64,000 bases of DNA from Ricinus communis (taxonomy: Eukaryota; Streptophyta; Magnoliopsida; Malpighiales; Euphorbiaceae). The notes under the pieces were generated by a model, which was not told where the DNA came from, did no database searches, and saw only the letters and a program-made list of their open reading frames with translations. Where the stretch lies: assembly GCF_019578655.1 (NCBI RefSeq), contig NC_063262.1, positions 2,859,582 to 2,923,581 of the forward strand, written 5' to 3'. The translations under genes were made by a program, and so were the position numbers. Shown piece by piece: positions 10,720-22,679 of the stretch; within the stretch, counting starts at the first letter, position 1; each line of letters begins with the position of its first letter.

Positions 10720-13700
10720 TTCAGCGCAATGTGGTAGTGATATTGATAAATATATTATTGATTCTGGAGCCACTAATCACATGTCACCATCTGCTTCTCA
10801 TTTCCATAATTTAACTAAAATACCTGTCAATTTGCTTATTCATTTACCAAATGGTCAAACATCTTCTGTTAGCAACACAGGATCAGTTTCCTTGCATTCT
10901 AAAATGCATCTAAAACAAGTCCTTCATGTTCTTGATTTTAAATATAATTTGATGTCTATCAATAAACTTACTAAATCAGCAAACATCAAATAACTTTTTA
11001 TCCTAATGGTTAAATTTTCCAGGACCAGAATGAGAACATTCTTGCCATAGGGAGAGAGAGCAAGGGGCTTTATCTTCTAGAATGTAGTAGTTTTGTTTTT
11101 AGTAAAGCAGAATTAAATTATATTACTAGTTTTTGTTCTTACAGTAGGAATCTTCAAGAAGTTTTGGCTGTAAATAAGAAACCTGCAGTTTATGCAGCTA
11201 GTAAACATATTATCAGCTCTGCCATTTGGCACTCTAGACTTGGACATGCTTCATATTCTAAACTTGTTCATATTTCAGAACTCAATGTTAAAGCAACCGA
11301 TTCTGATCAATTATGTCATATCTGTCCTTTAGCTAAACAACATAGATTGCCTTTCTCTGCTAATGAGATCAAAACTGAAAAATCTTTTGAATTAATTCAT
11401 ATGGATCTTTGGGGACCTTACAAACAAGCATCTCTTACAGGGGCTCATTACTTCTTGACTATTGTTGATGATTATACTAGGGCAACTTGGACTTTTCTTT
11501 TAAAAGATAAAACATAAGTGTTTAACACTTCTGAAACCTTTTTGAACATAGTGAAAACTCAATTCACTCAACCTGTCAAAATGGTTCGTACTGACAATGG
11601 GACTGAATTTGTCAATTTAAATTTTATATCTCTTTTGCAAAAACATGGTATAATTCATCAGAAAACTGCTCCTTATTCTCCACAGCAAAATGGGGTAGTT
11701 GAGAGAAAACATAAACATATCCTACAAGTTGCTAAGGCCATCAGGTTTCAAGCTTCTTTACCAATAGATTTTTGGGGTGAGTGTGTGTTAACAGCAACTT
11801 ATTTGATTAATTTATTGCCTTCTGCTGTCTTAAACTGGTCAACACCTTATGAACTACTATTCCGAAAAACTCCTCCATATTCTAGATTAAGAATCTTTGG
11901 TTGTCTATGCTATGCTGTAAGTACAAAACCTCATAAGTCAAAATTTGCTGCTAGATCAATCAAATGTGTTTTTTTTAGGATATCCACCTGGACAAAAAGC
12001 TTATAAATTGCTTGACCTAGAAAACAAAAGGATAATCATAAATAGAGATGTTATCTTTCATGAAAATTATTTTCCTTACAAAATAAGTCCCCTTTCTGCT
12101 TCTCATTCACCATGTTTGTCCTTCAACATAGATGAAAATCATAATGAGCAGTTAAAATCTGATATTAGTAATTCTATACATTCATTTCCTATTGAGTCTT
12201 CTCTTGATATTACTCCTTCTGAGTCCTCCCCCTCTTCCATTGAGATAGCTTCACCTACTCATTCTTTTGTTCCTAGAAATATTGATCATGCTGACCATAT
12301 TTCCACTCCTCAAGTCACAACAAAAAGTGGCAGAGTGAGTAAACCTCCAAGCTGGCTCCAAGACTTTGTCATTCCTATAAAACCAAATCTCAAATCGGTT
12401 AACACTGCTTTTATAGGCTCAGCTTTTACACAACCCATTTTCTCATCTGCTTACTTATCCTTTCTGGCTCAAATTCACACTGACTATGAACCAACACATT
12501 ACTACCAAGCTTGTAAGGATGAAAGGTGGTTGCAGACTATGAATGAGGAGCTTCATGCCTTGGAGAGGAATGATACCTGGGTTCTCACTACTTTACCTCC
12601 AAGTAAGAAAGTTATTCATACAAAATGGGTTTACAAGATCAAAAGAAAAAGTGATGGCAGCATTGACAAATTCAAGGCCAGACTTGTAGCAAAGGGGTAT
12701 AGTCAACTGGAAGGCATAGACTTCCACGACAGTTTTTCACTAGTGGCAAAATTGGTTACTGTCAGGCTGTTCTTAATCATTGTTGTGCATTTTAATTGGC
12801 CTTTGCACCAAATTGATATAAACAATGCTTTTTTACATGGTTATGTGGATGAAGAAATATTTTTGCAGCCGCCACTTGGTTATTCAAAAGCAAAATCTTC
12901 CGAAGTCTGTAAGTTAAATAGGTCCTTATATGGGCTTAAACAGGCTTCGAGACAATGGAACATTGAATTCACCACTACTCTCTTGGAGCTTGGTTTTAAG
13001 CAATCATCTAATGATTACTGTCTATTTATAAGACACACTGATGAACATTTTACAGCTACAATAGTGTATGTTGATGATGTTTTACTCACTAGCAATTCAG
13101 AGGATGCCATTCAATCTATCAACCAGAGAAAATATATCTTGGACACTTTATAAGATGCAAGCTTGTCAAATGCTAAGGAGGCCAATACTCCTTTGCCTTC
13201 AGGTGTTAAATTTAGTAGCTCGGATTCCGCTCAAATGGCATCTCCTGATCGCTTTTGAAGATTGATTAGCAGGTTACTATATCTCAATTTATCCAGGCCT
13301 GATATCTCATTTTCTATTTAACAGTTGAGTCAGTTCATGCAAGCACCAACATAAAATCAGTGGAATGCAGCCCTTCATCTTCTTATATATCTGAAAGGAA
13401 CACTCTTTCAGAGTTTATTTCTCCCTGCTGGCACTTCTCTTCAGCTCATAGCCTTTTGTGATGCTGACTGAGCAGCTTATTCAGACACGCGCAGATCCAT
13501 CACAGGTTTTTACATCTTTTTTGGGAACTCTCTCCTTTCTTGGAAGGCCAAGAAGCAAAGCACCATCTCAAAATCTTCTGCAGAAGCTGAGTACCGTAGT
13601 ATGTCTAATACTGCCTATGAGGTTCAATGGATCAGTTACTTATTGCAGGATTTTGGTCTCAAGCTCAATGTTCCCATTCCTCTGTACTGTGATAATAAAG

Positions 13701-13933
13701 CTGCCATTCATATAGCTTCGAATCCTGTTTTTCATAAACGAACCAAGCATTTAGACATTGATTGCCATCTCGTTCGGAATCAACTGAAGGCTGGTTTTCT
13801 TGTTCCCACTCATGTTCCTTCTAAACAACAAGTGGCAGACATCCTGACTAAGTGTTTACCTCAGTCACAACATCACTATCTTTGCTCCAAATTGGGATTT
13901 ACCAAACCAATCTCCAACTTGACGGGGGGATAA
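10720..13933 (+). pseudogene. copia-1 pol (protease-integrase-RT-RNase H), broken
   Basis: Fragments in order: protease YIIDSGATNHMSPS at about 10750-10800; a GAG-pre-integrase/integrase start at 11164 (IWHSRLGHAS, CHICPLAKQ, MDLWGP); a TAA at 11515; integrase core 11518-12000 (RTDNGTEF, YSPQQNGVVER); a frameshift near 11975; reverse transcriptase 12480-13150 (KTKWVYKIK-type block, [21 protein letters not shown] at about 13067); further frameshifts; RNase H 13601-13933 (DNKAAIHIASNPVFHKRTKH, ADILTK). The broken frames show the element is dead. The order integrase before RT identifies copia rather than gypsy. Confidence 0.85.
13919..13930 (+). other. Polypurine tract of copia-1
   Basis: A G-rich purine tract (ACGGGGGGA) lies directly before the 3' LTR and just after the RNase H reading frame, the position used to prime plus-strand synthesis. 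Confidence 0.7.
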
Positions 13934-14137
13934 AGAAAGCTAAGCCAGCTGTATGGGATAATTTTTTAGTTTATTATGTATCTGGTAGTTCATATCTTTA
14001 GATCGGTTCTTTTACTATTGTTCCTTTTGTTCTCTTTTGTAATCTGGAACTATAAATAAGAGAAAAACATTTGTTATAGGTGTGCTGTTATGGCTCCCAT
14101 TAATCAATTTTCTTCTTTTATTTTTTGTTTCTCTTCA
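13931..14137 (+). repeat. 3' LTR of copia-1
   Basis: A 207-base match to 9285-9489, ending in the same TTTCTCTTCA. Substitutions are scattered along its length. Confidence 0.85.
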
Positions 14138-14409
14138 AATTACTAGATATATATTCTAAAATTTTATTATGATCACAAAATATTTTGTTAGATGATAAAT
14201 TATCCAAAATTACTTATTAAAAATTTATTTAATATCAAGTATCGATCACATAAAAAAAATTGAAAAAACATGGGGTGTAAATAAAAATGACTAAAACAAT
14301 AAAATATAATGTACTCCTTTTGTTCATATTGTTTAGCAAGGTCGTTCATAACTCGTCTCATCCGTTCAAATTTTTTAATTACATGAGTTTCCAAATTTTA
14401 TTTTTCATT

Positions 14410-16330
14410 GGTCCAGGTTTTTCAATAATCACTGAAGGAAAATTTAGCCATTATGGTCCGGTGTTAGTTCAGCGGGACGTTTCCCGTGAACAACAATACA
14501 TGTGATCATCTTATGGTGGAAAGAATTGGCAAGAGCTTCTTTGTTGATATCGCCTACGAGAACCTGCCCGCCTATCATTCCACATGCTCCAATATATCTG
14601 GACAGGTTCTACTTCTGAATTCATGGGCTTATTGTTGTCGTCGGCGTCCAAAACTTGAAGCTGGCTTGGGTTTAAAGATATTGCATGTTCTTAAACTCTT
14701 CTATGCTTTATAAGCTAGTTGCATCCCCGATCATGAACGAAGGCTTTGTCTTTGAAATTTTATGCTCTCGTTTTCTCGATTGCACAAAACAGCCACGAGT
14801 TATTATTTTTTCGCTTTGAAGCTCTCTGAAATCAAATTTTCTGGATTTACATCCCCATGCACAATGGATGCTGAATTTCTAGCATGACAATTGGTTGGGC
14901 AACACCTTCGCCTCTCGGCTTAATCTTCCCCTCCATCTATGCAAATTTTTGGCAGGACTACTCTCGATCAGATTACTATATTGATAGGGTATGGAGGCTG
15001 CCTCAGTTTCTCTACATTTCTTATCCATCTTTAGCAGAGGAAATTGAACAGGTTAGCGCATCCTACCTTCCTTCAGATGTTCTTGTTTGTTCCGGTTCAA
15101 CAGATGGGAAAGTTACTTCTAAATCAATGAGTTTCTTCGCCACTCCTAAACTCCGAAGGACTGGTGTGAAGCTAGTTTGAAGTTTTATTTACCTCCTTCT
15201 AGATCTCTATTCTGCTGGAAAATAGTATTCAACAAGGTTTCTACTGATGACAGTTTGCGAGCTTAGGGTATGTACATTGCTCGGCTTTGCAGATTGTGTT
15301 GGCATACTTATGAAAGCACCACGCATGTCTTTGTAGAATGTCCTTATTCCATTAGTCTATGGACAGTTCTTGGGGAGTGTTTTAGAATTCGGAGTCCAGT
15401 GTCGGGCTGCACTCTTTGGGAGCTTTTTAATGCGGCCAGATGTCACTCTTTCAGCTCTCAAATCAAACCTCTCTTTATTACATCCATTGCTCTAGTTTTC
15501 TGGGCTATATGGCATTGCTAGAAACCAACCAACTTGCTTTTGCAAATATGTATAAGTCTATCTTTGTCTCGCTGCTGCGATTTATCAACAAAGCAACTAA
15601 AGAGTGTGAAATGTTCAAGGTCGGCTTCGCATATAAATCTCAATATGAGCTTTTAACTTTGAAGATGCTTTATGTTGCTTTTATTCCTATTAAGACTCCA
15701 TCTATTTTGTGTGTTACTTAGCAACCTCCTCACCTGGGTTGGTTGAAGCTTAATACGGATGGGTCTGCTCGAAGAGCTCCTGGTTCTTCAGGTGCAAGTA
15801 GAGTGTTTCGGAATTGCAGAGGTTCTATTAAAGGTTCTTTTGCCCTTCCTTTAGGCAATGGTTTTGCTTTTGAAGCAAATTTGGAGGCTACAATTTAGAA
15901 ATTAATAAAGCTTAGGAATATGATTAGCACAATATTTAGTTAGAAAGTGACTCAAACTTATGTTGTCCACCTTTTTAAGTACATCCTATCGGATTGGTCT
16001 AGGTGTCTCGATCCTATCTCTCCCATGCAATTCTGTTGCTTCTCAAATTTACCACGAGGGTAGTTAATGGTGTTGCTGACAGGCCGACTCGAACAAGCGA
16101 TTCTCCTTGATCGAGAGGCATGGTGGTTCCCAACCTCCAACTTCTACTTCCACCTCTTTAGCTCATGATTTTCAGATCTAAGGACACTAGATTTTCTTGA
16201 TTGTTTTCCTTTTGCTTGTTTCTTGTATTTTTTTCTTTTTTTATTAATAACATTTTGGTGGGTCTGATAACGTCAGGTGCTATGAGAGTAGCATAGCCTA
16301 GCCGGGATGCTCAAGTCCACCTCTAAAGTC
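14410..16330 (+). mobile_element. Decayed LINE (non-LTR retrotransposon) remnant with internal deletion
   Basis: At 14486-14600 the translation (VERIGKSFFVDIAYENLPAYHSTC) resembles the zinc-knuckle end of plant LINE ORF1. From about 14880 it resembles the zf-RVT region that follows reverse transcriptase: FPSIYANFWQDYS, WRLPQFLYISYPSLAEEIE, then CRLCWHTYESTTHVFVECPYSISLW at about 15285-15360, with its cysteine/histidine pattern. RNase H follows (KLNTDGSARRAPGSSG at about 15745, then FEANLEA). The reverse transcriptase core between ORF1 and zf-RVT is missing, so a large internal deletion is inferred. The 3' end near 16200-16330 is T-rich and then leaves recognisable sequence. Every frame is broken. 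Confidence 0.7.
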
Positions 16331-17555
16331 ATTTTTCAATAGTTTTAAAGAAATCACAATTTAATATTTATGAGATTTCATAATAAGAAACTAAAGAGAA
16401 ATATGACCAATAATTTTTAAGTCATTATCCATATATGTTATACTTTTTATTTTAAAGAATAATTTTGTAAAATATAACTCTAATAGATTCTTTATTTTTT
16501 AAATGTAAAGGAGATAGTTGATTCGACTATCTATATTTGTATTTGACATTGATTCAATTTTTATTTTATATTATTTTTTGAGTTTATTTATGTAAAAAAA
16601 TATATGTAAATTGATGAATTTTTTTTAAAAAATTTGAAAAAAGCAGTTTATAAAAATTAAAAAAAAATCAATATTAAATTAAAATATCCAGATTTACTTT
16701 TTGAACACAACAATGATTCTAAACAGACCCTGTATTTGGAAACTCAAATTTCAGTCTCTATTTTAAATTTAATAAATATACTATAAGTTTCTATTCACTT
16801 TCAACACAAACATTCAAAGAGTCCTCCATCTTTGATCGTATTTCAAAAAAGCCCCCTCCCTTGAATTGGATTAAGACGGACTGGGCTTAGTTGTCAGATA
16901 TCACCAATTCAAATAATAAATTGTGATTAATTTGTGCCTCAAGAATTTATTGTTCTAGGAACTCATGATTCATCTGTCCTTCAATGTTTAACTACGAGGG
17001 AAGCAGTAATTTGTGCTCAGACCATGAGTTGGAATTTTTTCATTTTTTAGATGTGATGCTAAGATCATTATTGATTTTATTAATAACCTAGTTGTTTTGT
17101 GACAGCGGATACATGAATAAATTAAATTACATATTAGAATATGACATGATTGATAATATGTATATAATGAATTAGAATAATAATACAAGGTGTATTTTAG
17201 TTATTTAATTTAGGAGTTAGAGGAAATTTAGAATTAAAATATGTTGGATATAAAGAAATTTTAGAACATATGACCTTCTAACAAAATTTTAGATTTATTA
17301 AGGGAATAAAATCGCGAGACGAGAGGATCATAGCAAACAATATTTTATTTGATTAGATTTTGAATCATTACAGGTGATATTAGAATAGAACCCATATGAT
17401 AGATACGTGATTCAAAAACAAACTAACATAAACTATAGTATATGACAATTTAATCTAAAAAAACGTTTTGTAGTAGTTTTTTAAAATGGCAGCATTTTAA
17501 GACATAAGAATATATGAATGAATCGAATTATACATAAAAAAGAAATAAGAAATGA

Positions 17556-17596
<41 letters not shown>

Positions 17597-18564
17597 AAAA
17601 CTAATTATATCATTTAGATATTAGAACCATCTCTTTTTTAATAAATGAACTGAGATTATATCATTTACAATGAAGAATCCTTAGTCCCATGTTCTTGATG
17701 CCAATTTAGATATTATCTCAGCTAAAAGAACTATATATTATATCATACATAGTACTGATTTTTGGTTGTTGAATTAATAGTTTGGTCATCGGATATTTAT
17801 ACAGTAATATATCAGAAAAATAACTCAAAAAAAAAAAATCTACATTGATTCTTTTTCTTCATTAATTATCATCGTCAACCAAAATATATACTGAGATTTC
17901 CACAAATATATTGAAACATACACTCAAAAAGGGAAAATTAAAGAAATAACTTTGCAGCATTTATTTGGGAAGTTGTTCTTCAAGTAATACAAAATCTCAT
18001 AATTAAAATAAAATAAAATAGAAAAACCCTTTTCTTGGTTATTCACTTATATAAGAGAAGAATCTCTCTTTTTCTACATCTTGTAAGGCAAAAAGGAATA
18101 TTTTACACCTTCCAAAAGATAACGACATGAACTTGCAGATCCAAGTTAAAGCTAAATCCATTACATGAACAGATCCAAGTTGTTTTTATTTTTTATTTTT
18201 TGGAAATAAAGAAACAAAGATTAATTAATTAAAAAAAAAAAAGAGTACAGATCTAACAATCAGTGCTTCCACAAGATACAAGAACTTAAGTTCTTCATGA
18301 TCAACTGCAAACATTTAATTTGTACAATGGGAAAACAGCCAATAGCACCAACTACTTGTGGGAGATCCAAATAGGATTAATAAAAGAGATTATAGAACTC
18401 CAAAAACATAACAGAAATTAAGGTCAATCAAAGTTTGAAAGATACCCACTAAAACAAAATTAAGATCTCTAATTAAATAAAATTCTTCCAAGCTAAGCCT
18501 CCATTAAAATTAGAAGAAAACTTCATCACCATTTTTCTCCTAAAAAAAATTGCTTCACCTCTCT
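16331..18564. other. AT-rich intergenic region with an (AT)n run
   Basis: No convincing gene. A perfect dinucleotide AT microsatellite lies at 17559-17592. The right part, from about 18100, probably includes the 3' untranslated region of the minus-strand gene that ends at 18565. A short segment around 16730-16900 resembles degenerate repeat sequence but has no defined ends. Confidence 0.5.
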
Positions 18565-19273
18565 CTATATCCCAATCTCCACATCTCTATGACTTGATCC
18601 TCCTTCACTTAAAAGCTCCTGCAACATGAAAACACGAACCCGAATAAAGAACAACTCACAAAGAAACAACAAACAGAAAAAGATTAAATTTTGGTGGCAA
18701 GAATTCAATTCTTCAAAATAATTTTATTTTTTTCAAGAAAAAGGACTAGCTAGTTTTATTTTTTCTAACCTGTGAACTCTTGCCAACATCCATTTCCTCA
18801 TGAGCAAAACCAAGCCTTCTATTTTGATCAAAACCAAAAGAACCATCACAGCTGCTCTTATCAACTTTCTTGGACCCAATGTGGCTTCTTTTAAGACCAA
18901 GAAGACCTTTCCATCTTGTTGAAGAACCTTTAGGTGGTCTATGTGAGACTCCATGGTAACCATCATCGTCATCAACAAGAAGCTCATCTCTAATAGTCCT
19001 TTGCATTTGGTTACTCTTATTGTTATTGCCATTATCTTTAAATGGAAGAAGCCTACCCTTAAAGAAAAGCTCATCAGCACTCATCATCGAATAGTTAGTC
19101 ACTGAGAATTCAAAGTCAGTAGAAACTGGAGCTTCTGACCTTGAGGATGAGCTCCTTTCTTGCTTGATAATTTGTTGGGAATCAGCAAAATCATTAGAGA
19201 AAGAGATTCTCGGACTAATTGGAGGGCAGTATTGACCTTGATGCTCTGAGTTGTACATGTCTAAACATGCCAT
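18565..19273 (-). CDS. DUF1645 / membrane-associated kinase regulator-like protein, 185 aa
   Basis: Exon 1 runs 19273-18770 (168 codons) and ends CACAG|GTTAGA; exon 2 runs 18618-18565 after TTGCAG and adds ELLSEGGSSHRDVEIGI before TAG. The protein begins MACLDMYNSE and carries PPISPRISFSNDF (about 17-29), then DFEFSVTNYSMMSADELFFKGRLLPFK (about 53-79), and a basic segment RWKGLLGLKRSHIGSKK (about 120-136). The order FEFS, SADELFFKGRLLP, GLKRS is typical of plant DUF1645 and MAKR-like proteins. Members are short, Ser-rich and disordered, and some bind membrane or kinase partners, but function here is unproven. Reading through the donor would give a 175-residue product, so the splice matters for the C-terminus. 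Confidence 0.7.
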
Positions 19274-19429
19274 GGGATTTCAAAACACCATGGAGACAAA
19301 GAAAGGAACAAACAAACAAACAAAAATGAGAAAGAAATAATACAAAAGAAAGAAAACCCTAATACTAAACAATTATAAATTTGAGAAAGGGACCCTCATG
19401 CACTGTTTCAACACACCAAGTAGTGTTCA

Positions 19430-19437
19430 TATTTATA
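19430..19437 (-). promoter_or_regulatory. TATA box of the DUF1645-like gene
   Basis: On the minus strand TATAAATA lies about 160 bases before the start codon at 19273, a usual distance for a plant gene with a leader of about 130 bases. Confidence 0.5.
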
Positions 19438-19444
19438 TTCAAAA

Positions 19445-19486
19445 AGAAGAAGAAGAAGATGAAGAAGAAGAAGAGGAAGAAGAAAG
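19445..19486. repeat. (GAA)n trinucleotide microsatellite
   Basis: An imperfect GAA run just upstream of the TATA box of the minus-strand gene, reading as TTC repeats on its sense strand. Such pyrimidine tracts are frequent near plant promoters. Confidence 0.9.
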
Positions 19487-22400
19487 GCAGCTAGAGTAGA
19501 GCAGAGATAGAATTAAGAGCGAGTGATTCTTTTGAATTCATTTCTTTCATATATGCAATGCATGGCATGACCATGATAGTGATGTTTTTGTCATGATATG
19601 TTAATTGGTATTCAATGATGCTAGCTCATTTTCTTCAAGTCACAGTCTCTTAACTTACTTCTTCTTATTATTTTTTTACAGTTTTTGCCGATACATGTGT
19701 AGGTGAAGTTACCAAGAAACTCACTTATGCTTCTATATTCTGTTGAGAAAAACAAGAAAAACAAGTTTATCATAAAATATCATTAGGGAAACAAAATAAA
19801 AAGCTAAACCTCGTCTAATGGATCTCTCTTTTTTTTTTTTATCTGAGTCAATTTTATTTTATTTTTCACAAGGTACTTCCATTTTGAGTTTATTTGAGCT
19901 AACTTTCCAACTTGGCCTTTAAATACTTGTAATTATACAAATTTTATTGATGATCACCTTTAACATAGTGAGAATTAGTGAAAATGAATATTTTACGTAA
20001 AATTTTAATTTTTTTCAAAGTTAAATGAATATTAAATGAAAGAAATTAGGTTTGAATTATAAATATTCTTAGTTTCCAATATTCGACTTTCTTGTAGAAA
20101 TTAATAAAATAATAATAACAATGACATATATATACCGTATGTTCTTTTTATATTATTTTAATAATTTCATGAAAAAAACTTAATGTTTCTATTAATATTA
20201 GATATTTTACCATCTACCAAATATAAATAAATACAATTATATTTAAATTTTTTGTAAAATATTAAAATAATATAAAATATGTAATATTTATTGCCATCAT
20301 CATCACTGTGTTATTTTCCAATAATTTTCAGAAGCAAGTTTAATATATATTTTCTATTTTTCAGAAAGCGTCTTATTATAAATAAATTCAAAAAAAATTA
20401 ATTGTTTTAGATAATTATAAATTTTGATTAATCTATGATATTTTTTCAGTTATGAAAATCTATTTTTCAATAACTTCATATAATCTAGAATCTTCAAAGT
20501 TTCCACAATTGAAACAAAAAAGTTTAATTTAATTGACTGCAGATAAAGGTTAAGGGGTAATTGATCCTAGCCTTAAGCTTCAGGCCAGTTTGGCCTTTGG
20601 CCTCTTTAAAAATGGTGGGAATAATCATGACACTCAAAGGAAGGTTCTTGGAACTACAGAATCAGACTAATGTATAAATGCATGTTTTCTTGAAAGGTTA
20701 ACATAAAGAGTAAATAACTCCAATCCTCAGAGTTATAAATTTATTAATATTTTTGTTCTTCTTGAGTTTTAATTGCATCAATTTTTATGCTATTAGACTT
20801 TATTGTCCGTTAATTTAGTGAAAGGACTGAATTAAGAAAAAAAAAAGAGTTTCAATATAGTCCTTAAACTTAGTACTAATTGTTAAAATCAAAGAAAGCA
20901 CTTGGTATCAAAATAAAACAAGTTTTTAAGTCTTAACTTGATATAGTCCTATTGCCTAAGAAACTTAGTCAAAAACATTTTTAAAAATTAAAATATAAAA
21001 TTTCGGCATTTAAGAGTATATTTAAATTGATACTTAGTCTTCTTCTGTATATTTTAAGATATCAATTTATGAGAATAATACACTTTATTTGCTATTATTT
21101 TGATAAAAATATGAAAAGTTCATATTAATTATGAGTTTAAAATATTCTATTTTCTATTAATTTATCATATACATTTTTTTTTATTTCTTAGCAAATAAAT
21201 TATTAACAATGGTCAAATTCTTTTTTATTTTAGGTATATTACTTTTAAAATCTCAAAAATAAATTAATATTGATGTCAAGTTAATTAATGACTGAGATTC
21301 TTAAAAAGTATGATATGTTGTACTAAAATGAAAGATTAAACAAGTAATAGTTACTAATTAATTATTATATTCTATTAAAAATTAAGATCATAACCATTAT
21401 AAAAATTAAAGTTTTCACTCTAACTTAATACATATTAATTCTAATTGGGTTTGAATATTAATATTAAGTTTAATGACCAAAATTGAATTGATTAAGTTTT
21501 TTCGATTGAGTTGGCTCCAGCATCAAAATGTAACAAAAAAGAAAAGTCTGTATTTGATGGAATGGGAAATTTAGAAACCCTCAAAATTATAAAATTAAAG
21601 AAAAGTGAAAACAGTAGAAAAATCAAAATTAAAAAAAAAAAAATAGGATGCTAAAATTAAGTGGAGGCAAGCAATGGGAGTAAATGGTAATGAAGAAATA
21701 GGGGAAGAGGGCAGAGAAAGAAGTGATGATAAAACAGTTTCCATTGCAGGCATAAGAAAGCAATAGGAGTGAGTGGCAGTGGTATTATTTAAAAATGGGG
21801 ATATTGGGACATTAGGCTTTTTTTATAAGTAAATTGCTTTTACTGTTTTTAGCTAATTATAATATCCTTTTGTTTGTTTTCTTTGTTAGATAGAAAAATA
21901 CTAATTCTTATTATTAAAGAGTAAGAGGAAGAAGCATAGTGTGACAGTTTGGCAGTGTCCAGAAGGGTTGGGGTGGCATGCATTGGGCTATTTTGACCAT
22001 CCCTTTGACTTGTATTGTAAAGTAATTTATGAGCTGGCAGATACCCATCCTTAAATGGGACCACGTGATCCTCCCTTCACTCTTTTAATTTTTTAATTTT
22101 ATCTTTTTTTTTTAAAAGAAAAAATAAATAAATAAATAATCAGTAATATACAGTTGGATTTGGTGTTGTTTGTTTTAAACTAATTAACCTTATTTAATAA
22201 GTTGTTTGTTTGTGGAAGGCTTCTTAGGCTATTACAATTTACATTAGGGCCACTATCCATAAACAAGCAAACTCCTACATTTTACATAAAGATATTATAT
22301 TATGACACAAACCCACACTGCAATTTGTTGTCATTTCTCTATTGTACAACAAATTTAAATGAGTTTTCTTTTGTTTCTTTTAAATAATCCATTATTTTTT

Positions 22401-22609
22401 TAGGTGATTTATTGACATGGCATTGACAATGCAGTTCCCAGTTCTTAGGTTTTTTTTTTTTTTTTCTCAATCTTTTGTTTTTTAAGATTAAAGAAGAGAT
22501 ATGGTACTTGAGTAAGGAAGTGTACACATTGTAATGTAATTGAAGGAAGGGGCAATAATGAGGCATTTATGTCTTCTTCCAACTAGTTGCTTTTCTGCAA
22601 GAGATATAT

Positions 22610-22623
22610 CACGTGGGCACGTG
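22610..22623. promoter_or_regulatory. Overlapping-spaced G-box pair without an assigned gene
   Basis: CACGTG occurs at 22610-22615 and 22618-22623, separated by two bases, and is followed by a TTC-rich tract (22640-22679). This looks like a plant promoter and leader reading rightwards, yet no credible coding sequence follows within 1 kb. Confidence 0.35.
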
Positions 22624-22639
22624 CAGTAAGTAGTAGACC

Positions 22640-22679
22640 TCTTCTTCCTTCTTCTTTCTTCTTCTTCTTCTTCTTCTTG
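22640..22679. repeat. (TTC)n microsatellite
   Basis: Imperfect CTT/TTC trinucleotide run following the G-box pair. Confidence 0.85.

Larger units (their letters stand above)
9224..14137 (+). mobile_element. Decayed Ty1/copia LTR retrotransposon (copia-1)
   Basis: A 4.9-kb element with LTRs at both ends, a primer-binding site complementary to initiator Met-tRNA, a polypurine tract and the copia domain order gag, protease, integrase, reverse transcriptase, RNase H. Multiple stop codons and frameshifts make it non-functional. By eye the two LTRs differ at roughly 9-10 percent of sites, so it is much older than the copia element at 29141-34088. The LTR ends no longer show a clear TG start, and I found no convincing target-site duplication. 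Confidence 0.9.

Noticed and set aside
22618..22623. GGGCACGTGCA resemblance to the miR164 end
   Set aside because: Only the last dozen bases fit and no hairpin partner was found; the motif is better read as a G-box.
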